DNA of 64,000 nt from UBA12202 sp002691725 (GTDB lineage: Bacteria > Pseudomonadota > Alphaproteobacteria > Puniceispirillales > UBA1172): positions 1 to 64,000 of the forward strand of contig CBFIAU010000009.1 in assembly GCA_965660675.1 (NCBI GenBank), written 5' to 3'. Positions 26,240 to 34,810 of this stretch are shown here, one piece after another. A model generated the notes under the pieces. The model was not told the DNA's origin and ran no database searches. It worked only from the letters and a program-made list of their open reading frames with translations. The translations under genes and the position numbers were made by a program. The number at the start of each line of letters is the position of its first letter. The first letter of the stretch is position 1.

Positions 26240-27621
26240 TGGCGCGTCCGAAATCGCAATTTATCTGTCAAGAATGCGGTGCTGTTCATAGCAAATGGTC
26301 AGGAAAATGTAGCCAGTGCAATAGCTGGAACAGCATCACTGAGGAAACCGTTACCGCTACACCCGGTGCCGCTGGCAAGGCCAAAGGCAGCCAGATCAAT
26401 ATGCATAAGCTGGTTGGTGAGACAGCTCCACCGCCGCGCCTAAGCACAGGCATCCCCGAAATGGATAGAGTGTTGGGCGGCGGTTTAGTCCCAGGCTCAG
26501 CGACATTAATCGGCGGTGATCCGGGTATTGGAAAATCCACCTTATTGCTGCAAACCTTATGCAAGATGGCCATGGCGGGACAGGATGCGGCCTATTTTAG
26601 CGGCGAAGAATCCGTTGAGCAGATTAGAATGCGGGGCAGCCGCCTTGGGCTTGCCGCAAATGATATGCCGCTTGGCCTTGCCACCAGCACCAATGCTGCG
26701 GATATCACCGCATCACTATATACAGCTCAGCCCGTTGCCGTAGCGGTGATTGATTCTATTCAGACCATGTTCTTGCCGTCAATCGAATCAAGCCCCGGCA
26801 CCGTCAGTCAGGTTCGTGCCAGTGCCTTTGAATTGATCAGAGCCGCTAAAGCCAAAGGCGCGGCGATCATCATTGTTGGCCATGTCACCAAAGATGGCGC
26901 AATCGCTGGCCCCAAAGTGCTGGAGCATATGGTTGATACGGTGCTTCATTTTGAAGGTGATCGGAGTCACCATTTCCGAATTTTACGCTGTATCAAAAAC
27001 CGCTTTGGCCCGACTGATGAGATTGGCGTTTTTGAAATGAAAGGTCATGGTCTAGCTGAAGTCGCCAATCCATCTGAACTTTTCCTTGCTGATCGTCAGG
27101 ATAATGTATCAGGTGCTGTGGTTTTTGCCGGACTTGAGGGCACGCGGCCTATTCTGGTTGAAATACAGGCGCTTGTTGCGCCTTCTACCATGGCTAATCC
27201 ACGACGCAATGTCGTGGGCTGGGATCAAGGGCGGTTATCCATGCTTGCCGCCGTGTTGGAGGCGCGTGGCGGTATCCCGTTATCAGGGCGCGATATATTC
27301 CTTAATGTCGCTGGCGGTGTCAAGATAACAGAGCCTGCGGCTGATTTGGCTGTGGCGGCGGCATTATTATCTTCAATGAGCGACCTGCCCTGCCCTCGCA
27401 GTTGTGTTGTTTTTGGTGAGGTTGGGCTAGCCGCAGAAACGCGCCGTGTCGCGCATCCTGATTTGCGTCTGAAAGAAGCCGCCAAGCTAGGCTTTGATCA
27501 AGCTATTCTGCCGCCAGCAAAGGCTAAAGATATATCAGCACCTGATGGCATAGCCCTAAATTATGCGTCCGATTTGAACCAATTAATTGCCACTTTAGGC
27601 GGAATGAAAGACAATTCGTGA
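26239..27621 (+). CDS. radA: DNA repair protein RadA
   Basis: RecA-related branch-migration helicase for homologous recombination, 460 aa. In order it has a four-Cys zinc finger (CQECGAVHSKWSGKCSQC, residues 9-26), a Walker A GGDPGIGKSTLL near residue 93, the RadA-specific KNRFGPTDEIGVFEM segment near residue 253, and a C-terminal Lon-protease-like domain lacking proteolytic function. Its ATG overlaps the mlaF stop (TAATG). Confidence 0.96.
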   Translation: MARPKSQFICQECGAVHSKWSGKCSQCNSWNSITEETVTATPGAAGKAKGSQINMHKLVGETAPPPRLSTGIPEMDRVLGGGLVPGSATLIGGDPGIGKSTLLLQTLCKMAMAGQDAAYFSGEESVEQIRMRGSRLGLAANDMPLGLATSTNAADITASLYTAQPVAVAVIDSIQTMFLPSIESSPGTVSQVRASAFELIRAAKAKGAAIIIVGHVTKDGAIAGPKVLEHMVDTVLHFEGDRSHHFRILRCIKNRFGPTDEIGVFEMKGHGLAEVANPSELFLADRQDNVSGAVVFAGLEGTRPILVEIQALVAPSTMANPRRNVVGWDQGRLSMLAAVLEARGGIPLSGRDIFLNVAGGVKITEPAADLAVAAALLSSMSDLPCPRSCVVFGEVGLAAETRRVAHPDLRLKEAAKLGFDQAILPPAKAKDISAPDGIALNYASDLNQLIATLGGMKDNS

Positions 27622-27666
27622 TAAGCCATTGCCGAGCCCCCAGTTAATAGGGTAAAACAAATCAAC

Positions 27667-28353
27667 ATGGATATAAGCATACCATTTAACTTGATTGATG
27701 TTTTGATAGTGGTCGTCGCTGTTATATCCGGGGCGATGGCTAGCCTGCGTGGTTTTATCCGAGAGATCTTTGGCCTGATTGGCTGGATTTTAGCGGTCAT
27801 TGGCGCCCGCATGCTTGAGAAAACAACAAGCACGTTTTTAGTTGAATATATTCCATCTGATGACTTGCGATTGGTTTTGGGCTGGGCAATCCCGTTTATT
27901 ATCATTGCGCTTATTTGGTATATTATATCCAATATCCTAAGCCCGCCGTTACGCCGTTTTACCCTGAATTTGCTTGATCGCCCTCTTGGCTTTTTATTTG
28001 GACTGGCGCGCGGCATAGTCATTGCCGCATTGATCTATACAGGGGCGTTATTCGCCGTTGATCACGAAGACGCCTTACCAAGCATGGTTAAAGACATGGC
28101 GCTTATTGATGTGACGCGAAGCACCACGATATTTCTTGCTGATTTTCTACCTGAAACGATAAGCGAAGAAATCATAGAAAAGATACCTGAGACGATAATT
28201 GATCCTGAGGCACCACTGGATGGCCTTATCCCCGATGAGACGTTAGATACAACAACTGAGAGCAATACTGCCGCAACCTCCCAATCAAATACAGGCACAT
28301 TACTAGAAGATGAATTAGGTGATCTTCCCACCATTACAGATGGAGTTGAATAA
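27667..28353 (+). CDS. cvpA: CvpA family membrane protein
   Basis: An inner-membrane protein named for colicin V production in E. coli; its biochemical role is unclear. The 228-aa protein has four predicted membrane helices in the first 140 residues, with the typical segments LIDVLIVVVAVISGAMASLR and REIFGLIGWILAVIGA. The C-terminal 80 residues are acidic and Thr/Ser-rich, probably disordered. It directly precedes purF (TAATG overlap), the same cvpA-purF coupling as in many proteobacteria. Confidence 0.92.
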   Translation: MDISIPFNLIDVLIVVVAVISGAMASLRGFIREIFGLIGWILAVIGARMLEKTTSTFLVEYIPSDDLRLVLGWAIPFIIIALIWYIISNILSPPLRRFTLNLLDRPLGFLFGLARGIVIAALIYTGALFAVDHEDALPSMVKDMALIDVTRSTTIFLADFLPETISEEIIEKIPETIIDPEAPLDGLIPDETLDTTTESNTAATSQSNTGTLLEDELGDLPTITDGVE

Positions 28354-29795
28354 TGCCACATGATGGCAAACTGCCCTTTGACAGTTTTCAAGAAGAATGC
28401 GCGGTTTTTGGAGTTTATGGGTCAGATGAAGCGGCGGTGCATACAGCACTAGGACTTCATGCGCTCCAGCATAGAGGCCAGGAAGCCACTGGTATTATCA
28501 GCTTTGACGGGGATAAATATCACAGTCATCGGGGCTTTGGTCATGTTGGTGAAAACTTTGATGCCGCCTCAGGGCATTTAGATAAGCTGGTCGGTTATTC
28601 CGCGATTGGCCATAACCGCTATTCCACCACGGGGGAGCCTGAATTAAGAAATATCCAGCCGTTTTTCTCAGAATTGGCGTTTGGCGGTTTTGCGCTTGCT
28701 CATAATGGTAATTTGACAAATGCAGACAGATTGCGTCAGTCCCTGGTTGAAACAGGTAGCCTGATGCAAAGCACAACCGATACCGAAGTTATCATTCATT
28801 TAGTCGCCCGTTCGCATCAAACTGATCCAGCCTTGCGCTTGGTTGATGCCATGAAACAGGTGGAAGGCGCCTATTCGCTGGTCAGCCTGTCACCTCAAGG
28901 ATTGATCGCCATGCGTGATCCACATGGGGTTAGACCACTCGTGCTAGGGCAGATTGGTGATGCCTATGTCGTCGCATCAGAAACTTGCGGATTAGATATT
29001 ATTGGCGCCGATTTCATCCGTGACGTTAAACCGGGGGAGATGATTATTATCAATGAGGATGGGATGACTTCATCGCAGCCCTTAGCCCCGCAACCATCAC
29101 GCTTTTGCGTGTTTGAATATATCTATTTTGCGCGCCCTGATAGCGTTATGGAAAACCAGCATGTCTATGGCGCGAGAAAACATATCGGGCATGAACTGGC
29201 TAGAGAAAGCCATATAGACGCTGATGTCATTGTTCCCGTCCCCGATTCAGGTATTCCAGCGGCATTAGGATACGCTGAGGAAACACATATCCCCTTTGAT
29301 TTTGGCATTATCCGCAATCACTATGTTGGCCGAACATTTATTCAGCCAACCGATGCCGGGCGGCAAACTGGTGTTAAGATGAAACATAATGCCAATAGCC
29401 TGTCGGTTTCTGGTAAACGTGTTGTTATTGTTGATGATTCTATTGTTCGCGGCACAACCTCAATCAAGATCGTTAATATGATCAGAGATGCTGGCGCAAC
29501 CGAAGTCCATATGCGAATTGCCAGCCCGCCAACAACTCATCCGTGTTTTTACGGAGTTGATACGCCTGACCGTGACAAACTGATTGCCGCTAGCATGGAT
29601 ACTACTGCCATTGCCAAACATATCGGCGTTGATAGCCTTGCCTTTATTTCCATTGATGGGCTTTATCGGGCATTAGATGAAACTGGCCGCGACCCCAATG
29701 CGCCACAATATTGTGACGCTTGTTTCACCGGTGACTATCCTATTGAGCCGCGGCGCAGTGACGGTAAATCCACCAAAGGAATTGTTAGCAAATGA
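28353..29795 (+). CDS. purF: Amidophosphoribosyltransferase
   Basis: First committed enzyme of purine synthesis: PRPP plus glutamine gives phosphoribosylamine. The 480-aa protein has an Ntn-hydrolase glutaminase domain whose nucleophile should be the Cys of QEECAVFG (residue 16) after removal of a short propeptide, then GGFALAHNGNL near residue 110. The PRPP-binding loop VVIVDDSIVRGTTS lies near residue 358. Cysteines in RFCVFEY, THPCFYG and YCDACFTGDYP fit the iron-sulfur form of the enzyme. The stop overlaps the SDR start by 4 bp. Confidence 0.96.
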   Translation: MPHDGKLPFDSFQEECAVFGVYGSDEAAVHTALGLHALQHRGQEATGIISFDGDKYHSHRGFGHVGENFDAASGHLDKLVGYSAIGHNRYSTTGEPELRNIQPFFSELAFGGFALAHNGNLTNADRLRQSLVETGSLMQSTTDTEVIIHLVARSHQTDPALRLVDAMKQVEGAYSLVSLSPQGLIAMRDPHGVRPLVLGQIGDAYVVASETCGLDIIGADFIRDVKPGEMIIINEDGMTSSQPLAPQPSRFCVFEYIYFARPDSVMENQHVYGARKHIGHELARESHIDADVIVPVPDSGIPAALGYAEETHIPFDFGIIRNHYVGRTFIQPTDAGRQTGVKMKHNANSLSVSGKRVVIVDDSIVRGTTSIKIVNMIRDAGATEVHMRIASPPTTHPCFYGVDTPDRDKLIAASMDTTAIAKHIGVDSLAFISIDGLYRALDETGRDPNAPQYCDACFTGDYPIEPRRSDGKSTKGIVSK

Positions 29796-30505
29796 CCTTA
29801 GGTAAAGATCGTATCGCGCTCGTCACAGGGGCATCACGCGGAATAGGTCGTGCCGCCGCTTTGGCGCTGGCACGCAAAGGCGCGCATATCATTGCCACCG
29901 CCAGAACTCAAGCAGGCCTGGAAGAACTGGATGATGAGATTAAAGCCAATGGCGGCAACGCGACATTGGTCACGATGGATGTCAATGATCGTCCTGCTTT
30001 GCCGCGCTTGGCTGAGGCTATCCGTGAACGCTGGGGAAAGCTGGATATTATTGTGTTGAACGCTGGCATTTTGGGGGAATTGACCCCCATTTCCCATATG
30101 GATGAGCAAATATGGGATGATGTCATTGCGACAAACCTGACCGCTGGTTTTCGGATGATACACCATCTTGATCCGTTATTCCGGCAATCTGATGCTGGAC
30201 GCGCCGTGCTAGTGACCTCTGGCGCCGCAAGTGGCAGGATGCCCTATTGGTCAGCTTATGCCGCGAGTAAAGCCGGGCTTGACGCCTTGGGCAAAAGCTG
30301 GGCGGCAGAGCTTATCAACACGCCGCATCGGGTAAATATGTTAAGCCCCGGGCGCATTGCTACGCAAATGATTGGGCAAGCCTTTCCGGGGATTGATAAA
30401 TCGACCTTGCCAAGCCCTGACGATATTGCCAATGCCTTTGTTCAGCTATGTCGGCCAGATTGTGCCTCTCAAGGTGAAATCCTTGATGCCACCTCACTTT
30501 GCTAA
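29792..30505 (+). CDS. Short-chain dehydrogenase/reductase
   Basis: Classical SDR of 237 aa with the NAD(P) motif TGASRGIGRAAAL (about residues 13-25), LNAGILGEL near residue 90 and the catalytic YAASKAG (about residues 152-158), preceded by an active-site Ser in VTSGAASG. Overlap with purF by 4 bp implies translational coupling, an arrangement found in several alphaproteobacteria, but the substrate is unknown. The last residues (ATSLC) lie inside an 18-bp tandem repeat whose copies each contain a TAA stop, so the original 3' end may have been altered. Confidence 0.9.
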   Translation: MTLGKDRIALVTGASRGIGRAAALALARKGAHIIATARTQAGLEELDDEIKANGGNATLVTMDVNDRPALPRLAEAIRERWGKLDIIVLNAGILGELTPISHMDEQIWDDVIATNLTAGFRMIHHLDPLFRQSDAGRAVLVTSGAASGRMPYWSAYAASKAGLDALGKSWAAELINTPHRVNMLSPGRIATQMIGQAFPGIDKSTLPSPDDIANAFVQLCRPDCASQGEILDATSLC

Positions 30506-30547
30506 ACCAGCTCGCTTTGCTAAATCAGCTCGCTTTGCTAAATCAGA
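30494..30547. repeat. 18-bp tandem repeat across the SDR stop codon, 3 copies
   Basis: Units at 30494-30511, 30512-30529 and 30530-30547 follow the pattern TCRCTTTGCTAAAYCAG plus one base. The first copy contains the SDR stop codon TAA; the next two lie in the short gap before the convergent der gene. Confidence 0.88.
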
Positions 30548-30556
30548 TCAGGGCGA

Positions 30557-32074
30557 TTAATTGACGTAAGGGTTTTTGCCTTTTCGCATTAACAGCCGTA
30601 ATGGTAGCCCGTCTAAGCCAAAATCATCACGCAATCCAGCCGCCAGATATCGCAAATAATGATCAGGCAAGTCAGCAGGACGACTGACAAAAAGCGCAAA
30701 ACTTGGTGGCCGCGTTTTGATCTGTGTCGCGTAACGTATTCGCAGACGCCTGCCTTGTACCAATGGCGGCGGGTGGGCTTCTAATTTAACATCAAGCCAT
30801 CGGTTCAGATCAGCCGTGGAAATACGCCAGTTCCAGCGATCATAAATGGTAAAGACGTGATCCATTAATTTATCAATCCCCTTACCTTTGAGGGCTGAAA
30901 CTGTGACCACAGGAACGCCTTTCACCTGACCCAATGATTGATCCAGCTGATAGCGTAATTCTTTTAATCGCTCTTGCTTATTGGTGGTGATGTCCCACAT
31001 ATTTGCGGCAATGACCATGGCGCGGCCTTCCTCGGCGACCAAGCGCGCAATAGCCAAATCTTGGCGGTGCAAGTCTTCTCTGGCGTCGATCATAACAACG
31101 CAAACATGGGCAAACCGAATAGCCCGCAAAGCATCATCAACCATAGCTTTTTCTAACTTATCATCAATCCGCGCCTTGCGCCGCATCCCTGCTGTATCAA
31201 CCAGCATGATATTTTGATCATTATAGGTAAATGGGATTTCAATGGCATCGCGGGTAATCCCGGCCTCCGGCCCCGTCAATACGCGCTCCTCACCTAGCAA
31301 GTGATTTGCCAATGTGGATTTCCCCATATTCGGGCGGCCAATAATCGCTATCCGTAATGGGCCTGTGTCTTGCTGATCATCAATCGCGCCTATGCTGTTA
31401 TTATTTTCAACAGCAGGATTAATATCACCATCATCAAAGTCGGTTAGGCTCTGCTGGGGATTATCTTCATCGAAAGAAGGATCGTGAGCCAGATCATCCT
31501 CGTTATCATCCTCGCTGTCGTCATCATGTTCATTTTTAGCACTATCCAAATCAGGCATGAGCAGATGCAATTTACCCATTTTCTCTGCCAATTCAACAAT
31601 CGCATCATAGAGATCGCCTAGCCCCTCACCATGTGCCGCCGAAACGCCAATCGGTTGATCCAGCCCTAATTGCCATGCTTCCATTAACCCATCACGGCCA
31701 GCCTTGCCTTCGCATTTATTACCTACCGCGAATACCGCCGCACCTGACCGTCTAATCGCATTAGCAAAGAAAATATCGGCTTCTGTTATGCCAGACCGCG
31801 CATCAAAAAGCAGCAATGTCAGATCACTATTGGCAATGGCATATTCGGTTTGCCGGCGCATTCTATCTTCCAGACTGCCTTTGCTTGATTCTTCCAGTCC
31901 AGCCGTATCAATTAAGCGAAACTCCAACCCTGCAAGCTTTCCAAGCCCCTCACGCCGATCTCGTGTCACCCCAGGGCGATCATGGACAATGGCATGTTGG
32001 CGTCCAGTCAGACGATTAAAGAGGGTAGATTTGCCAACATTGGGGCGACCTACGATTGAAATAGCAAATTCCAT
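30557..32074 (-). CDS. der: GTPase Der (EngA), ribosome assembly
   Basis: Tandem-GTPase needed for 50S assembly, 505 aa. Domain 1 has GRPNVGKSTLFNRL (about residue 8), DTAGLEES and NKCEGK; domain 2 has GRPNMGKSTLANHL (about residue 251), DTAGMRRKARID and NMWD. The KH-like C-terminal domain begins near residue 390. A linker of about 60 residues between the GTPase domains is strongly acidic, longer than in E. coli. The second G4 motif reads NMWD where NKWD is expected. It is first-read upstream by bamB, as in the E. coli yfgM-bamB-der order. Confidence 0.96.
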   Translation of the reverse strand: MEFAISIVGRPNVGKSTLFNRLTGRQHAIVHDRPGVTRDRREGLGKLAGLEFRLIDTAGLEESSKGSLEDRMRRQTEYAIANSDLTLLLFDARSGITEADIFFANAIRRSGAAVFAVGNKCEGKAGRDGLMEAWQLGLDQPIGVSAAHGEGLGDLYDAIVELAEKMGKLHLLMPDLDSAKNEHDDDSEDDNEDDLAHDPSFDEDNPQQSLTDFDDGDINPAVENNNSIGAIDDQQDTGPLRIAIIGRPNMGKSTLANHLLGEERVLTGPEAGITRDAIEIPFTYNDQNIMLVDTAGMRRKARIDDKLEKAMVDDALRAIRFAHVCVVMIDAREDLHRQDLAIARLVAEEGRAMVIAANMWDITTNKQERLKELRYQLDQSLGQVKGVPVVTVSALKGKGIDKLMDHVFTIYDRWNWRISTADLNRWLDVKLEAHPPPLVQGRRLRIRYATQIKTRPPSFALFVSRPADLPDHYLRYLAAGLRDDFGLDGLPLRLLMRKGKNPYVN

Positions 32075-32088
32075 TGTGATCAGATGCC

Positions 32089-33429
32089 TTAGCGAAACGC
32101 ATAAAGACGACCGGAATCATCCAACAGGATAAAGCTGCCACCTGATACAATAGGCGGCGCAGAGATTTTATTTGCGAGGGACATATTGCTCAACATCGCA
32201 CCCGTATCAGGGTCAAGGAAATAGGCGCGCCCATTTTGATCAAGAACAATCACCTGACCCCCCGCAACGATTGGCCCTAGATGCCTGATCGGTTTGTCAG
32301 ACACATTGACATCTAATGGGATCGCCCCGGGCAGGCTAGATATCCAGCGCAATGCCCCATCATTGCGGCGTAGCGCATAAACTCTGCCCTTGGTGCTAAC
32401 AACAAATATTGAATTGCCAGCCACCCACGGCATTTGATGCGATGGCAACATGATCTCCCACGCAAGGCTACCGGTGCGGGTGTTAAACGCCGCAAATCGG
32501 CCTGACATGCTACCAGCATAGACGATGCCGCCAGCATGCACAGGATGACCGACAATTGTATTAATTTGATCAAGCGCTGTTTGCGGCAGCAAGCTGGCCA
32601 AATTATCACCCCATAAAAAGCCACCCTGATTAAGGTCAAGGGCAGATATTTCTGCATCATTACCAGCAAAGATGACTTCATTTTTTGCAATAGCAGGCGA
32701 TGAAACACCAAGCACACGAGTGGTTTCAGGATTGCCGACCCGTGACCACAAAAACGTGCCATCAGTTTTATTCAAAACAATCAATCGTCCATCAAAATCG
32801 GTGATAGCAAGCCCTTGATCAGATACCGTAGGGCCGCCTAAAATTGGCAAATCAAACGTCTCGCGCCAATTTTCTTCACCTGTTGCGGCATCAAGGCTAA
32901 CAACGACATTACCGCCAGCATGGGCATATAGCTGATCATCATTAAACGCTAACCCGCCAGCAATACCAGGTTGAGTATCATCAATCTGCTGTTCGATTTG
33001 CCGCGACCAGACAATGCTTCCGTCTTCTATATTTAATGCTGTCACCATTTTATCAGGGGTTATCGCAAACACCATTCCACGGCTTGCCACAGGTGCCGCC
33101 ATTAATGTGCCAAAATCCGCGCTATCCCCAATGTTAGCTGACCACGCTTGCTCAAGCGGCAAATCAAGTGCCAAATGACCACCAGCATGTGACGCCAGCA
33201 AGCCCGGATGGCTGTATATAATGTTAGGGATAGCCTCACCAATCATGGCGCCTTCATTTGTGGCGGCATCATCTGTGGTTGGCAAGGCAATCAGATCAAG
33301 GATTTCAGAACGTTCACCCGGCAGAATAACATCCTTTTCACCACATGCCGCCAGCCCCAGTATAGAAGCAGACATAACCGCAGATATTGCAACAATCCTC
33401 AAGCCAATTGATTTTGCACGAATGAACAC
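32089..33429 (-). CDS. bamB: Outer membrane assembly lipoprotein BamB (PQQ-repeat beta-propeller)
   Basis: Scaffold lipoprotein of the BAM complex for outer-membrane protein insertion. The 446-aa protein starts with a signal peptide ending in the lipobox LAAC (Cys near residue 28) followed by a propeller of PQQ-like repeats: GLVIVLNK-like blades such as GSIVWSRQI, GEENWRET, GTFLWSRV, GSLAWEIM and GALRWISSL. The start is a GTG at 33429, with GGAG seven bases upstream. It lies between the TPR-like gene and der, the same order as E. coli yfgM-bamB-der. Confidence 0.92.
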   Translation of the reverse strand: MFIRAKSIGLRIVAISAVMSASILGLAACGEKDVILPGERSEILDLIALPTTDDAATNEGAMIGEAIPNIIYSHPGLLASHAGGHLALDLPLEQAWSANIGDSADFGTLMAAPVASRGMVFAITPDKMVTALNIEDGSIVWSRQIEQQIDDTQPGIAGGLAFNDDQLYAHAGGNVVVSLDAATGEENWRETFDLPILGGPTVSDQGLAITDFDGRLIVLNKTDGTFLWSRVGNPETTRVLGVSSPAIAKNEVIFAGNDAEISALDLNQGGFLWGDNLASLLPQTALDQINTIVGHPVHAGGIVYAGSMSGRFAAFNTRTGSLAWEIMLPSHQMPWVAGNSIFVVSTKGRVYALRRNDGALRWISSLPGAIPLDVNVSDKPIRHLGPIVAGGQVIVLDQNGRAYFLDPDTGAMLSNMSLANKISAPPIVSGGSFILLDDSGRLYAFR

Positions 33430-33444
33430 TTGGTTGCTCCGATC

Positions 33445-34074
33445 TTATTCTTTAGTTGCCAGAACTTGCTCTAGTAATTGTTGTCTGGCTCTGGCGCGGG
33501 GGGTTAACGGGGAGGCAAGTGATTTCCATGTCTGCAAATATGCCATTGCACTTGCCGCATCACCCTGCTCAAGACTAATGGCAATCTGCCATTCCAGCTT
33601 GAGAGAAGCCCATGGGCTTTCATTATGATCAATCCTGTCCAGTCTCGCCATTTTTTCATCTAAAGAAACACCATCAGAGGCATGGATAACCGACAGGATT
33701 AAAGCCCCCTCACGATAAACGCCCTCTAAATTGGTATCTTCGGCAAGGCCTAGATATAAAGCCTCCGCTCTAACAGCATCAGATTTAGCCAATTCAGCTG
33801 CGGTCGCAAATTGCGCCAGCATGCCGTAGCCACTGCTTTCATCCGTCAAATCTGCCAGATTGCCAACAATATCATCAGATAGAACCGCCGCCTGATACTG
33901 ATTGGCAACATTTTCACGATGCGCCTGATCCCAATATATATACGCCTGCCTTGCCCCAACCAGAACAATAATGGCTAATATTCCGCCAATCACATAGCCA
34001 CCATAGCGGCGCATCATTAAACGAGCACGGTCAGCACGCAGTTCTTCGTTAATTTCGTGAAAAATATCGCTCAT
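33445..34074 (-). CDS. YfgM-like tetratricopeptide membrane protein
   Basis: A 209-aa protein with a basic cytoplasmic N-terminus, one membrane helix (about residues 29-47, GGILAIIVLVGARQAYIYW) and a periplasmic helical region resembling TPR units, including GYGMLAQFATAAELAKSDAV and ASLKLEWQIAISLEQGDAAS. It matches the YfgM/DUF2133 family by architecture and by its place directly upstream of bamB and der. YfgM in E. coli associates with the Sec translocon and periplasmic chaperones; the same role here is inference. Confidence 0.85.
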   Translation of the reverse strand: MSDIFHEINEELRADRARLMMRRYGGYVIGGILAIIVLVGARQAYIYWDQAHRENVANQYQAAVLSDDIVGNLADLTDESSGYGMLAQFATAAELAKSDAVRAEALYLGLAEDTNLEGVYREGALILSVIHASDGVSLDEKMARLDRIDHNESPWASLKLEWQIAISLEQGDAASAMAYLQTWKSLASPLTPRARARQQLLEQVLATKE

Positions 34075-34189
34075 TATTCATCCCGTCTCTTGACCAAGTC
34101 CTATATAGACATGCAACATAATAGAATTGGATAGCATAATCCAGTATAGAACGAAATGAAATGCCGCAAATCAAAGGAGATGATGCTAT

Positions 34190-34528
34190 ATGCATGTGGT
34201 TAGAGACGGGACAGACACGAAAACCAAGTCAGTGGCAGGGTATTTTTCCCGCACAGAATTAAATCAAATTCTAAATATCTATGCCAAATATGTTTCCGCT
34301 GGTGAATGGCGTGACTATGCGCTTGATCATCTGGATGGATTAGCAATCTTTTCAATCTATCGCAGCTGCGTTGAAACCCCTATTTTCACGATTGAAAAAC
34401 ACAAATTAAAAGGCCGTGATCGGTGGCAGTATCAGTTGCGTGACCGCCGCAAATTACTAAAGACCGCTGGCCGTATTGATGCTATTCTAAATACATTGAA
34501 AACCTTACCCAAGCTGGTACATAGTTGA
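34190..34528 (+). CDS. DUF2794 family protein
   Basis: A 112-aa soluble protein whose core FSRTELNQILNIYAKYVSAG (about residues 19-38) and EWRDYALDHL match my recollection of DUF2794, an alphaproteobacterial family of unknown function. It is rich in Lys and Arg in the middle (HKLKGRDRWQYQLRDRRK) but has no known DNA-binding fold that I recognise. AGGAG lies ten bases before the ATG. It is followed 25 bp later by the DUF3126 gene and diverges from the TPR gene. Confidence 0.8.
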   Translation: MHVVRDGTDTKTKSVAGYFSRTELNQILNIYAKYVSAGEWRDYALDHLDGLAIFSIYRSCVETPIFTIEKHKLKGRDRWQYQLRDRRKLLKTAGRIDAILNTLKTLPKLVHS

Positions 34529-34553
34529 ATACATGCAGAGATAAGAGGATATC

Positions 34554-34769
34554 ATGGAAGCCGGTGAAACAAGTCAAATTGAAACCTATTTAAAAGCAAA
34601 GTTTAATAATACCACTATTCGCGCACGGCCACGATCAGATGATGTAGCGGAAAGCTCTGCTGAAATATCTATGGATGGTGAGTTTATTGGCGTCATTTTT
34701 AAAGATACCGAAGATGGTGACGTTTGCTATCATTTTCAAATGACTATTCTTGCCGAAGATATGGAATAA
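34554..34769 (+). CDS. DUF3126 family protein
   Basis: A 71-aa acidic protein resembling DUF3126, a small alphaproteobacterial family of unknown function. The core DGEFIGVIFKDTEDGDVCYHFQMTIL occupies the C-terminal third (split here as DGEFIGVIFKD and GDVCYHFQMTIL). An AAGAGGA element precedes the ATG. It follows the DUF2794 gene on the same strand, and the two are probably co-expressed; it converges on trhO. Confidence 0.75.
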   Translation: MEAGETSQIETYLKAKFNNTTIRARPRSDDVAESSAEISMDGEFIGVIFKDTEDGDVCYHFQMTILAEDME

Positions 34770-34810
34770 CATCGGTAGCCTGAGCATAGTCAGCTATTGG
34801 CATCATCAGC

